From the NCBI GenBank assembly GCA_014529385.2, contig CM043956.1:60583120-60647119 (forward strand): a stretch of 64,000 bases of DNA, read 5' to 3'. The notes under the pieces were generated by a model that was given only the letters and a program-made list of their open reading frames with translations, made no database searches and had not been told where the DNA came from. Of the stretch, positions 45,901-57,186 are shown one piece after another (position 1 is the first letter of the stretch; each line of letters starts with the position of its first letter). The DNA comes from Adiantum capillus-veneris. Its lineage: Eukaryota > Streptophyta > Polypodiopsida > Polypodiales > Pteridaceae. The translations under genes were made by a program, and so were the position numbers.

Positions 45901-47493
45901 ATTGCGCGCCAGCCTCTCATTTGGAATGCTACTGTTCTTGATTCTTCGGTTACTCCACCTCGTCAGCTTGGAGAGAGGACTCACATTGATTGGGCTGCTT
46001 GGGACACTGGCCCTGTTGCCTCTATGCAGTTGTTTCATAGACAGGTATGCTGGATGCAGATTTTGTGGCGGAACATTATGACATTGGTCGCGGGGTGACA
46101 GACAGACTGCTTGAGATTGATTCTGCCGTCCCTTCACAGTGGGATGCAGTCATGCGAGGCACGGTTCAGATGCCCCCCCATTGTGGCTGGGAAGGCCTCT
46201 TTGATCAGAGCACTCTCTTATTAGTTCGTTTGGACACCACTCTGTTCACATTTGACACTGACTACTCTCAGGGGATTCATGCTAGATTGACATATGATGC
46301 TACCTCTCCACAAGTAATCTCCCCCGGCGCTCGATGGGAGGCCATACGAGTAGTTGGCTCACGCGGGAAGCGTCGTTGTGTTGACCCCTATTTTGCTTCC
46401 GCTGATGTTGCACTTTGGAGGCTTTGGGTGTGGGAAGGTCGTGCCCTATCTCAACTTTATTGGGACCCAGGAGAGTGGCATTGGCCCCACTCTGACCCCA
46501 CCGGTGCACGTTTATCATTCTTTGAGTACACTATCAGGATCGGAAGGTTAGCATTGATGAGACAGCAACCAGAGCAGCCCACTCGTATGCGTTTCTGGTT
46601 ACATTCAGGCCTCTCCCATGCCTATCTGCAGCAGTTTTGGTCCGCCATCTGGGATTTACATGCGGCTCATCGTATTTCCTTTTTCATGTGGATGATTGCA
46701 CATGCGGGACTTCCCGTTGGGACTTGGCTAGCTACTATGGGTCATGATCCGTTATGTACTCGCTGTCCTTTGCGACTACTTGAGTCACCCGCCCACTATC
46801 TTTGGTCATGCTCAGCTTCCCATGTAGTGTGGCTTGCAGTTGGCTTTCTACTCAGCACAACAGGTGCTCAGCATGGATTTCTCACTTGGGGATCTGTCTC
46901 ATGGTTGATGCCGATGCCCGGCCCGCATCTTTTCTACGTGGGCTCAGCCACAGATCCAGCCTTCATGCTTACCTCGATTGGTTATCGGCGAGGGACTTTG
47001 GCTATGCTACCACAGATTGCTTGGTAGGGGGATTCTCAGACACATGACGAAGTTTTTTCAATCATCACTAGTATTACACTATGGAATGTTTGGAGAGCTC
47101 GTTGTCTTCACATTCTCAGTGCGGCTCCACAGCTCCTTCAGGATATCCTCACTGCCATTTGGCTTGACATCATTCACACCCTGATTTGGCAGTGGGATTC
47201 TTCCTCAGGTACATCTCGAGCAGCCGAGGCTCGTCGATTTGCCTTCCTTCGGCGTTGGGCTCGATCCCCACTCTTCTTCACACTGACAGGTGGTCAGATT
47301 ACTTGGCATTATGCCCCTCCTCAGTGGTTTCTCCTCCACTCCTCACACCGACCACCATGAGATTGTTCTAGTCGAGTAGTCACCATGGTGGCTCTCCTCT
47401 TTACATTCAGCTTGTACACCCCATGTGATAGGCTATTTTGGCATCCGCTGGGGATTATATTGTACTCAGTAATATACAGCCCTAACTTTTTCA

Positions 47494-47502
<9 letters not shown>
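42994..47502 (+). mobile_element. LINE retrotransposon (endonuclease-RT), nearly full ORF2, decayed
   Basis: A 4.5-kb LINE ORF2 on the plus strand. 43060-43470: apurinic-type endonuclease (VDILLVQEHKI, GFMSVYAPTTPRERATFW, WVVGGDFNNVES). 43700-44100: linker. 44105-44971: reverse transcriptase (GLISLIPKGGDTTQLRQWRP, TGFVMDRCILDNIF, FILDFEKAYDRVEWDFL). 44992-45276: the palm motif F-A-D-D within DQEFADDTMLML. 46600-46830: RT zinc-binding region (FMWMIAHAGLPVGTW, DPLCTRCPL, ESPAHYLWSC). It ends in A10 at 47493-47502. Frameshifts near 43472, 44090, 44971 and 45276 inactivate it. It lies between GA repeats on both sides, so it inserted in a (GA)n tract. The 5' end is slightly truncated. Confidence 0.9.

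Positions 47503-47550
<48 letters not shown>
47503..47550. repeat. (GA)n microsatellite, right of the LINE insertion
   Basis: GA repeat directly after the LINE poly(A); with 42912-42993 it marks the split target microsatellite. Confidence 0.95.
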
Positions 47551-47552
<2 letters not shown>

Positions 47553-48025
47553 TGGAGCTTGAGACACGAGAGGGAGGGATGGAGGTCGAGAAAGAGAGTT
47601 AAAAGCCACATTTGTTCTTTGCGGGTGTTGTGCTTTCTGCCAAAAAAGAACAGGTAGAAGCTAGAGCTCCATGTTCAAGCTTAAAGCTTTAGCAAGGAGA
47701 GTAGCTCAATAGAGATGTTGAGAGCTTGAGGAGGAGGTGAGACGAGCCTCCAAATAGCCCTCGAAATAGCCCCCAAACAGCCCTGCCTCCAAATAGCCCC
47801 CAAATGGCTAGTCAAAAAAAGTTGGCTTTTTGGTTTGAAAATTGACCGTTCCGGATTCCCGTTCCGCCGTTCTGGGTGCTGTTCTGCCCCGTTCCGGATC
47901 ATCGTTCCTATTACACCCCGTTCTGGAACGGCGTTCCGTTCTTGACTCCGTTTTGGGAGTTGGACCCGTCCGGAATGCCGTTTCGGTACATTTAAATTCC
48001 GTCCCGCCCGTTTCCTGTTACTATG

Positions 48026-48300
48026 CTACACACCCGTATTGGTGTGGGCTCGTTGGTATGGGACACTGGCCCTTGTGGCATAGGCTAGCCCGCTTGGCTA
48101 CAGGTTCCGAGGCTCGGGGGTGAGCCCGTATTGACTCTATGGCTGGGGGGTGAGCCTGATGTCGATGCACTACGTGTGTCTAGGTGTAAGTTTGGCTTGT
48201 GTCATGTCATGTGTGCAGGATGGATCTGGCTAGGGACTAACAATTAAGATCACGTATCCAGCCAATCTCATCTAAGTTGGAAGTATTGATGCACCCGATT
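48026..48300. other. No gene recognised
   Basis: A short partial duplication (forms of GGGGTGAGCC spaced ~35 bp at 48115-48160) is visible; otherwise unassigned. Confidence 0.35.
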
Positions 48301-49190
48301 CATATGCTTCTCAAAATACTTAACAGAGTTCACATGTGCAAAGTGATAACATTAAACATCTTGTAGGATCTGAATGGTAGCATCGTTCTTGTCATGCTAG
48401 GACATGCCCAAAAGAGTGTCGGAGTGCCCTAGCTTCATGATGTGGAAGTCGGCGTTGCCATGGTACCCTTGAATGGTGACTCGAAGAGTACCAATAAGTC
48501 GTACAACTTTACTGGTTTCCCCTATGGCTAATTTAGCCTCTAGTTCTCCGGCAAATTGGTCATATTCATAGTCCATCTGCTTGAGGAACTCTGGATGGAT
48601 GAAATTCTGTTGGTTCCTGGATTGAAGAAGATAAGTTGCCTTATGCCACTGATGTATCCGTAGGCTCTTCACAATTCTTTGGAAGCATTGGGTATAGAGA
48701 TGCCGTACATACCGAGAACAAGTCCTATTGCAGGCTCTGGAGTTTTGTCATGTAACTCTGGGCAAAAATATTCTTGAAATCTTACCAAGTCCTTGGAGTA
48801 GGAGGCCTGGTAGCTATAGAAACCCCACCAGTGCATAGCATTGTCATCAAGAAAAGTGGCGGCACGAGAGATCTTTGGTTCTTCAGTGTAGTTCCTCATG
48901 GCATAAATATTGTCGAATTGTTGCAGGAATCGTAAAGATTTCTTTCTATCTTTCACTCCCAAAAAGGTGAAAAATCTTCCTTGAAGTCCTTGGGCTGGTG
49001 TGGTGCAAATCCAGGGTGTGGATAATAGGGGTAGGCATACCTACTCCAACCGTCATACCTAGGTAGCGGTGGGGGAGGTGGTGGCAAAGGCGGTTGCACC
49101 GGGTAGAAGTCAGCAGATGGTTCCATCATGTTCCTGAAAGCTACCCCGATTGGAATAAAAGGTTGTCGAGAGGAGGTCCTTGTGCTTTCT
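48300..49190 (-). pseudogene. gag-protease of the outer LTR element (left half)
   Basis: Minus-strand frames: 48953-49190 is Pro/Tyr-rich (PLPPPPPPLPRYDGW, YAYPYYPHPGF); 48669-48962 is a retrotransposon gag domain (RAATFLDDNAMHWWGFYSYQ, FQEYFCPELHD); 48397-48672 ends with a retropepsin-like block (GNADFHIMKLGHSDTLLGMS). It is truncated before any reverse transcriptase. The element resumes at 52727, the two halves being separated by the LTR element at 49191-52721. Confidence 0.75.
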
Positions 49191-49603
49191 TGTGAATAAT
49201 ACACTTGCTATATGTGTTTATTTATGACTGTACTTAAAAAAAACCTGAACTAGAACTAGAGACAAGAGATTGAATGTGTGTTGATTGATTGATTGAATCT
49301 GTTACAATAGGTTCTTTATATAGGAATTGAAAGGACACAAGTGAAAAGACATGACCATTGGGCAAGAGAGACAACTTTAGACCAAGGGGTGTGTCCTTTC
49401 GATATAGAGTCATGACCATTCAGCGTAGAGATGCGGCGATTCGCTGAAGAGGCATGTCCATTCGCGGAACATGTGTGACCTTTGAGTGAAGAGACACATC
49501 CTTTGGAGAATCAAGGGTCTCGAATTTGGTGCGTCTTCATGTCTGCATTAGAAACAAGCAAGAGAGGTGATACAAGCTTCAAGAATACGTCACAATCGTG
49601 ACA
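49191..49603 (-). repeat. 3' LTR of element D with 21-bp repeats
   Basis: Contains about eight tandem ~21-bp units (49333-49512; on the minus strand e.g. GGACATGCCTCTTCAGCGAA) followed by a TATA region (minus CCTATATAAAGAACC) at about 49310-49325. The repeats therefore lie in U3 upstream of the promoter. Confidence 0.9.
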
Positions 49604-50192
49604 CTCCCTCCCGTTTAAAATAAAACCCAATGGTAGTTGTAGGAACTCTTGGAGAAGGAAAATGTATTTCTGGAGTGCTACTACATCCAAAGCTCTAACT
49701 GCTAAGTCCCATGTCATGGCACTATTATTGACCATAAATGTTTTGCCAAACTGAAAACTGATCATATTTGTAGTTTCTCATCTTTGTCGAAAGCACGAGT
49801 ATCACATCTGCAACTTCGCAAGAATTCTTATCGAAATAAGGGCTTGTAAGGAATTGTTTCACAGCTTCAAGTTGTGTATGAGAAAGTACTAATCTTTATT
49901 AGCTTCGAGTGAAACTATTGGTAAATCTGCAAGGTATTCCATTGGTTTGTTTGGAATGGTAAAATCCTCCTGAAGGAATGTCGTAGACTAAGATAGAGTA
50001 GTATTTGGAGATACAACCATGTGTAAAGGTTTATCAGTGGAACAAGTTGTGGTCAAAGATTCAATTGCAGTGACTGAAGTCGTGCTGCAAGAGTCTGCAT
50101 CCGTTTTATCCTTTGCACTGCTAAAGGTAAGGATTGGAATCTTCAAGTTTGAAAAATTATCATTCACCATCGCGTTTGGTATCTGTCTAGAG

Positions 50193-50351
50193 CATAGTTA
50201 TAGGGAATGGCATTTTCAGGTCTCCGTTCCCTGTTCCCATCCCAATTTCCTGTTCCGGATCCCCGCTCCGTGTTTCAGACGTGAGTATTCGAAACAGGGA
50301 ATGGCATTTCATGCATGTTTCTGTTCTACGTTCCCGTTTCAGGTAACTATG
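50193..50351. mobile_element. hAT-like MITE 3 (159 bp, CATAGTTA ends)
   Basis: The left end CATAGTTATAGGGAA and the right end (reverse complement CATAGTTACCTGAAACGGGA) form short inverted repeats. The flanking octamers GTCTAGAG (50185-50192) and GTTTAGAG (50352-50359) match at 7 of 8 bases. CGTTCC/GGGAAT-type hexamers lie near both ends. It interrupts the interior of LTR element D. It has no coding capacity. Confidence 0.8.
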
Positions 50352-52290
50352 GTTTAGAGACAAAGACTGTATTTTGCAAGGGTGGTGACAAGGCAAATTT
50401 TTCGGCTTGGATCATGGCCAAACAAGGGGTTATGTGCTTGTTGGTTGTCACAGAGGAACCAGAATTTTCTAAATCTTTAGCTTTCTCAGCGGGTATTAAG
50501 GCTTCCAGTTGAGAAGGGGGAGGTTGAGGGAGTTGTGACCTCTTAGGCTTGCGAAGAATCCTCTTGCACAAGGAAAGGATCAATTTTACCACTATCCGAC
50601 AAGAAAGACTTAAATGTAGGGCATGACTCACAAGGGGGAACTTGTCCAGCGTCACGACGTTCACGACCGAGTACTCGACTAAGGTCGGATATATGTGCCA
50701 CTAAGTAAGCCCATCTTGATATGGCTGATTTCCTTTTAAGATGAGATCCTTTGGAAACTTTATGTTCCTGCTTTTGTTGCTGATGATTCCATTAAAAAAT
50801 TGGTTGCTTAGAACTGTAACATTTCCAAGATTATTCATGTTGAGACTTTCGCCGCTCCCACGAAGGTACTTTGTGTCTAGTTGTCTCTGAGAAACCATGC
50901 TTTGGGTGAGAAAATTTGGGTTGGAAAAACCTCTGGTTTGAGCGGTTCTTTGTGGTCGGCCACTGAAGCTTCGGAAGAAGATGGCAAAGATCCTGGGAAT
51001 GGCTCAATTCAACGTTTTGCAAATTGTGCCCAATCTGCCAGCCCACCCCCACATTGCTTCTCCTTCTTCTAGTGTTGGATCTTCTAGCAGTCACCTCCTG
51101 TGTACGCCATGGCTGATGAGGAAGTCAATGAACCCACCCCTTTCCTCTTGTGCATAGACAAGGTTCCTGAGGAGCCTTTGCCAGAGAACCCCCCTCCTGT
51201 CCAGCGAGATAATTTTTTTTTCCGACACTCCGGCGGCGGACACAGAACCTGTCCCGGTTTTGGTACAAATTCTAGAGCCAAAGTACATACAAATTCTTGA
51301 GCTGGAATACGTTCTTATTACAAATTCTCTAGAACAGTATGTGCTCTCGAAATACCCATTTTTGAGCTTATTCCCAAAAACAGTTACTTTTTTGAGTAAT
51401 CGGCATGGCCGGATCACAAGATGGCGACGATTATATTATGCCCGAGGGTCTGATAGCAGTTCTCAAGGAGCAGATAGCGGCAATTTCCAAAAACATTGCT
51501 TAAATCAATACTCGCCTGGAGCAGATGCAGATGCAAACCTTTTCACGGACTCATCATATTACTGTTTACGTGCTGAAAATTGTTGTTTAAAAAAAAAAAA
51601 AGTGTTCACGCCAAGTAAAATTGGGCCAGCCAATTTGAAAGTGGCCGGTCACTTTTAATAAATTATGACCATATGGCTCATTTTTAAAGTTTTGTGCTGC
51701 TGACCTTGTGCATAAAAACACCAGTGAAGAGTTCGCTTCAGCACAGCTCCAGCGATTAGAAAAAAAAGGGTGCGCAAAGGGTATGCTGCTTTGGGGAAGA
51801 GGTGCGAGTGGTGAGCGTTGCAGCCTGTGCCCTTCGTGAAGAGATGTGATCAGGAGCAGAGAATTTTTAGTAGCTAGCGAAGGAAAATTCAGGCCAGTGC
51901 TGGGAAAAGACACCACCTGTCTGAGAGTCTCTCGTTGAAGGGGTGTTGCCATGGTGAAGGGGTACCTGCATGGCGAAATTGCTGACCATTCGCGTGAAGG
52001 GGTGCGAGAGCCAGCAAGAAGGGGTACAACAGGATGACGAGGCACACGAAGGGTTACCAGTAGAGGGTTTCTTGACATTCACTGGGTACGTGGCACGCCA
52101 CACACACACCATTGGTACAATATAGTTATTAGTAGGTAATAAACAAATACCAATGTTACCTCATACTGTCCGGAGAAAAATTGCATTCCATCTTTCTTTT
52201 GCTGCCATACAACACGCGAGGTAGAGGGTTCCGGGTAAGTATCAATGAGACTAAGTAAACACCAAGTCCAGAGGCCCGGGAATTTTTTTT

Positions 52291-52302
52291 GCTCTGATAC
52301 CA
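52291..52302 (-). other. Primer-binding site of element D
   Basis: TGGTATCAGAGC on the minus strand, one base from the end of the LTR at 52304; complementary to initiator Met tRNA. Confidence 0.9.
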
Positions 52303-52303
52303 C

Positions 52304-52721
52304 TGTGAAGAATACACTTGCTATATGTGTTTATTCTTGACTGTACTTATAAAAAAACTAAACTAGAACTAGAGACAAGAGACTCAAGGGACTGAATGTG
52401 TGTTGACTGGTTGATTGAATCTGTTACAATGGGTTCTTTATATAGGAGTTGACAGGACACAAGCGGAAAGACATGACCATTGGTCAAGAGACACAACTTT
52501 AAACCAAGGGGTGTGTCCTTTTGATGTAGTCATGGCCATTCGTTGTAGAGATGCAGCTATTCACTGAATAGGCATGCCCACTTACCAAATAGGTGTGACC
52601 TTTGAGCGAAAAGAAGCATTCCTTTGGAGAATCGGGGGTCTCAAATCTGGTGCGTCTTCATGTCTGCATTGAAAACAAGCAAGAGAGGTGTTAACTTCAA
52701 GAATACGTCACAATTGTGACA
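52304..52721 (-). repeat. 5' LTR of element D
   Basis: Partner of 49191-49603 with the same 21-bp unit array (about 52455-52632) and the same TATA region near 52437-52445. Scattered differences between the two LTRs show the insertion is not recent. Confidence 0.9.
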
Positions 52722-52726
52722 TTTCG

Positions 52727-52941
52727 GTGCCGGAAGAGGAAAGATCTGAGGGAACAGAGGTGGCAACATGTAGTTCACAAACTGTCGAAAGCTTCTGTTG
52801 AGGGTGCCTTGAGAGTATGTCAGGGAGTTTGTTGAGGAGGAACTGTAGGTACTCTTTAGAATAAGTAGCGCCATCTTACTGTGCGTTCTTGAAGAGATTG
52901 GTGGGCTTTCAGAAAAGGAGACACCTGAATCTCTGATACCA
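52727..52941 (-). pseudogene. 5' internal part of the outer LTR element
   Basis: The minus strand encodes RSFRQFVNYMLPPLFPQIFP, continuing at 49190 once element D is removed. CTCTGATACCA at 52931-52941 is a minus-strand primer-binding site next to the LTR at 52942. Confidence 0.65.
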
Positions 52942-53401
52942 CTATAACAAGAGGGCACCACGTGCCAACCCAAAAAACAGATTGGAATAGACACTTCAAA
53001 ACAATTGAATTGAGAGAGGGAGAGAGAATCCACATGAGAGATGCGGAGTGGCGGAGTTCCACTCTTAAAGGTCCTGGCCCCCAAAACCCTAACGCCCCTT
53101 TTGGTATTTCTTTTATATTGCTTCAACATGCTACAAGTTCAGGCTCTGCCTTGGTTCGTGCAAATATGAAATGGCAAAGTGAGGCTGCTCTTTACATATT
53201 TAAAGGCCCTTGGCCTCCCAAAAGCATTGCTATAAAAAGCTCTCATCCCAAAAGCAAACATCTCAAAAGCAAACAAGATCTCAAACTCATGCTGTAAGAC
53301 CGCCTGGTGAATTGTGGAAATTTGTACATCTTGCCACGTCATAAGGTGTCCGCATTTTTAGGGTCTGTCGTACGGATTTTGCCACATCAGCTCATTATGC
53401 A
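52942..53401 (-). repeat. 5' LTR of the outer LTR element
   Basis: Starts beside the primer-binding site and ends near CTCATTATGCA, where Copia reverse-transcriptase sequence begins. It has clustered CCAAAAGC motifs and GCTATAAAAAGC near 53230, and is related to 29882-30418 and, inverted, 35435-36100. Confidence 0.65.
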
Positions 53402-56400
53402 AAATAAGGGTTTTCTTCTTCTCCTTGATCCTCGAACCGTAGAGGTTGCTCCACATACACCTCCTCCTCTAGGTCGTCGTTGAGAAAAGTCGAAACTACA
53501 TCCATTTGAAAAACCAGCCACCTGAAAAAGGCAGCAATCACAAAAGCTGTCTGAATGGTCGCCATCCTTGCAGTCAGTGCAAAGGTCTCGTCATAGTCCA
53601 CACACTGTTTGTGAGAGAAACCTTTGGCAACGAGTCGTGCCTTGTGCTTGTCCAAAGAACCATCAGATTTGTACTTGGTCTTGTAGACCCATTGACACGA
53701 ATCACCTTCCGCTTGGTGGGCCGTGGAACAAACCTCAAAGTGTTGTTCATCTTGGTCTTTCTGCATGGCTAACTTCCACTCTAGTTGTGAAAGCTCCTCC
53801 TCAATTGTGAGAGGATCTTGATCACTGTCGACATCAAAGCATACTTTACGTGTAATAAAGTCTTGTCCACCTCAGCAAATCGAAATCGTTGAGATCGTCG
53901 TGTAGTACCGGCATCACACCACTTTGGTGGAAAATCTGAAGTCAGTGGATCTTGCAATCGAGAGGCAAATCATAATATGGGTCTCCAAGTATCGGCAAAT
54001 CGGGGGCCGTCGTGAAGACTTGGGAGTGGAAGCCCTCTCTAAAGGAAGAAACTCGTCGAAGAAGACATCATGACTGAGAACAACATCCTTTTGACTGGAT
54101 CGTAAAGACGATATCCTTCGAAAGAGTATTGTAGCCGACAAAAAACATTCTCTTGGACTTGGGGTCAAACTTCCCCCTTTGCTCCTTCTATACATGGACG
54201 TATGCATCGCTCCTAAATATCTGAAATTGAGGGACACGGGGCTTTCTACCAAAGTAAGCCTCAAACGGGGCTTTCTACCAAAGTAAGCATCAAACGGGGT
54301 TTTGCCTGGAATTGAAGAGGTTGGAGATCGGTTTATGGTATGAAATGCCGTCGCAACTGTTTCGGCCCATACTGACTTTGGTAGGTCTCGATGCTCAAGC
54401 ATAGTCCGCGCCATGTCAACCACTGTCCTATTCTTCCGCTCCACAATTCCATTTTCTGAAGGCGATCCGGTATTTGCAAGCGCTCGCTTGATGCCATTGT
54501 CCACACAAACTGAATGAATGCTATGGAGGCAAACTCCCTGCCTTTGTGCGATCGAATATTCTTCAACACTTTATTGCTCTCCTTCCTCCACAAGAGCGCG
54601 ACAATTTTTCAAGAGGCCAAATGCCTTGGACTTGTGCTGTAGAAAATATAACCAAGTAAAGCGACTGAAATCGTCCACTAGCAACATGAAATATGGGGCT
54701 TTGCCAAGGGAAGGAGTCTGCATAGGTCCACAAAGGTCGGTGTGAACCAACTCCAAAACGGCAATAGCTCGGTGTGAAGCAAGTCTCTCACTAGCATCTT
54801 GATGTTGCTTTCCACAAATGCAAGTAATGCATTTTCCATGCTTACTCTGGTAAACCTATAAGCATCTGCTCACGAAAAGCAAGCCGAAGAGCATCATTGT
54901 TCAAATGATCAAATCTGTAATGCCAAAGATCACTTGTAGGTATCCTGATTGCTGAAGAAAGAGCATGGAGCATGTAGAATCCATTCTCCATTGAGCCCCG
55001 GCTCCCCTCTGACCTCCTTGCTAGAGTCACGATCCCCTATCTTCTCTAAAAATCACCTCCATGCCTAGCTTGCACACCTCGTGCACAGACATAAGATGAA
55101 ATTCGAGTTTTGGAGCATAAAGTACCTTGGAGGTATGCATACCTTCTTTGCTGTCAGGGATCAATTCCATAGATCCCTGGCTATGAATAGAAATTTCAGA
55201 CTTCTCGCCAATGAAAATAGTACCACAGTGCTGCCGCATGTTGGACAAAAGATCCTTCAAAGGTGTCATGTGCCGTGAGGCACCACTTTCCATAATCGAA
55301 TCACGATCTTCTCGAACCACGAGCCATGCAACCTCGGATGTCCTTGGAGAGTCCTCTGAGGGTAGAATCTCCAAATGAACAAAGGCACCTACACCACCGT
55401 TGTTGAAGAAGTCGAAGCATCTCCAACTTGCTTTGGACACTTCGGCGAACAATGGCTCTTTTTCCCACAAATGATTGCAATGACGATCCCCCTTCAAGGC
55501 TTCCTTTTTAGCATCACTCTTCTTTCCTTTGTTGTTGTTACTTTTCTTCGTACCCTTCTACTTGTTGTTGTTGGAAGAGCTGATCAAGGCTTCGGAGCCT
55601 GACTTCTTCCCTGTATTGAACCGCTCCTCTTAGTCCAACACCGTTGGAACAAAATCGTCCCAAGAAGTAGTATTCAATCGGACACTAGTAATCAGTGAAG
55701 AATAGAAATTGGTAGACGGAGGAGGTAACTAGGTCAAAAGTTGGATGGCCATGTCCTTTGAACTGATGAGCTTTCCCTTATGAAGTATCTCTTGCTGAAG
55801 CTCTTGCATCTTGTTGATGTGATCCATGGATGAGTTCTTCGCATCCAAGGTTTTCAACTGCACCTCTTAGGCTATTTGCTTCATTGGAGAAACTCAATCA
55901 TATAGTGAAGAAAGTCGATCTCAAATCAACTTCGCTTCCTTCAGCAATTGAATGTGACTGATGACTGATGGTGTACTGTTGAGGATAATGAAAGACCAGA
56001 TTGGAGCATTGACATGCTCCCATAACTTCGCTTCCGTTTGCTTGAAACAAAGCCTTCAAGCTCGTAAGAGTCGAAGACCGCCATCATGGTTGCTTTCCAA
56101 ATGGCATAGTCTATTTAATTGCCAATCTGAGGGAAAGGTAGGGTAGGTATCTTGATTGGTTGATCACCTACGCTTGAGTGGAACTGGGACCAGTCTCCAC
56201 ATGCGTTGATGGGTGGTTCACCACCACTGCCAGTAGCAACCTTAGGTTGTACTTCTTCATCACGAAAAGAATTCATGTCAGAATTATCACTCCTCTCCAT
56301 CGTGTGAGAGAACTTGGGAATGTGATGAGGCTAGGTCAAGGTAGAAGAAGGGAAATCTTCAATTTTGCCCACTACAGCCAAAATCACCCCCAAATGAGTG

Positions 56401-56497
56401 AAAAACGCAGAGAAAACAAGAAACATCTCTTTTCGTCACGGAAATTCAGCACCAAAAACTCGTACAGATTACCAATCGGATTCAAGAGCACGCCGTG
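53402..56497 (-). pseudogene. Copia element interior: gag, protease, integrase, N-half of RT
   Basis: Minus strand, 5' to 3'. Gag remnant 56300-55560. Protease near 55330: DSIMESGASRHMTPL. GAG-pre-integrase near 54930: LWHYRFDHLNNDALRL. Integrase 54756-54250: MELVHTDLCGPMQTPS, LVDDFSRFTWLYFLQHKSKA, SPSENGIVERKNRTVVDMAR, TINRSPTSSIPGKTPFDAYF. RT start 53766-53402: KYKSDGSLDKHKARLVAKGF, DETFALTARMATIQ and EEEVYVEQPLRFEDQ. It stops at the LTR of the neighbouring element, before the catalytic YVDD, which instead sits at 58060 beyond the Copia LTR. Frameshifts are numerous. Confidence 0.85.
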
Positions 56498-56509
56498 GCT
56501 CTGATACCA
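56498..56509 (-). other. Primer-binding site of the Copia element
   Basis: TGGTATCAGAGC on the minus strand, adjoining the LTR end at 56510. Confidence 0.9.
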
Positions 56510-56817
56510 TGTCAAAGTTGGTGAATTGGGTGATGATCTTGTTCGCAACTACGAGCAAACCTCCTCTTGGGACCGGGGAGCCAATGGGTCTCGGATCTAT
56601 CGTGATAGATATCCTCCTATGCAAGCTCCTAGCGCAAACCGCCCACCGAACGGGCATGGTAACCACCTACAGGCAATCACACGTTGTGTAGGGTGTCTAC
56701 ACAGCAAGGAGAGGGAGTGCTATAGAGAGGAAGAGAGATCACTATGCAAAAACGCTAGAGAGAGAGATTGATGGTGATGGAAAAACGCTAGAGTGAGAGA
56801 GAGACTGCACTCACCAA

Positions 56818-56875
<58 letters not shown>

Positions 56876-57186
56876 CCCTAGGTTGCCTTAACTACTCAGA
56901 AACCCTACTAAATGGCCCAATATGCTAATAAATATGTAAACTCACTAAAAGTGACCTGGGACACATATTTAGTAGCAAAATTGCAGAATACTCGAGACTC
57001 TGACCCAAGGTAACCCTAGGAATAGGGGTCTTGCCTCATGCAATCCTATCGGGTGGGCAATACCATTGAGTGAATTGCCGAGGAAAGGTACGTCTACCTC
57101 AGATTTGGCCAGGCACAACCACAAAACAAGCATCACTCCCTAATCTACTGGAGCCACTACTAGGTAGGAATTTGAACTCTTTAACA
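56510..57186 (-). repeat. Single Copia LTR between two internal regions
   Basis: On the minus strand it begins TGTTAAAGAGTTC, preceded by the polypurine tract AGCTGAGAGGGGG (57187-57199), and ends in TTTGACA beside the primer-binding site. It is thus flanked by the 3' end of one internal region and the 5' start of another. It contains a (GA)n array (56821-56873) and two AAAAACGCTAGAG motifs near 56750-56795. Confidence 0.85.
56821..56873. repeat. (GA)n microsatellite
   Basis: About 26 GA units inside the Copia LTR. Confidence 0.97.

Larger units (their letters stand above)
42680..48025. mobile_element. hAT-like non-autonomous element 2, carrying a LINE
   Basis: The left end is CATAGTTACTCGGAACGGGA; the reverse complement of the right end starts CATAGTAACAGGAAACGGG. 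The flanking octamers CCACACAC (42672-42679) and CTACACAC (48026-48033) match at 7 of 8 bases. The GGAACG/CGTTCC-rich subterminal regions (42690-42760 and 47847-48015) match those of element 1 at 25330. Removing the inserted LINE (42994-47502) leaves about 837 bp, close to element 1's 703 bp, with the same central GA/CT-rich layout. It has no transposase. Confidence 0.8.
49191..52721 (-). mobile_element. LTR element D, RT-less, nested in another LTR element
   Basis: LTRs at 49191-49603 and 52304-52721 (413 and 418 bp) are clearly related end to end. On the minus strand the LTR begins TGTCACRATTGTGACGTATT and ends TTCACA. The primer-binding site TGGTATCAGAGC is at 52291-52302 and the polypurine tract GGGAGGG at about 49604-49613. 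Flanks TTTCT (49186-49190) and TTTCG (52722-52726) match at 4 of 5 bases. The internal 2.7 kb has short frames, including NNSAMTWDLAVRALDVVALQ near the polypurine tract, matching the 3' end of element C (NNAMT-stop-DLAVKA). No reverse transcriptase or integrase is present, so it is non-autonomous. Confidence 0.9.
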
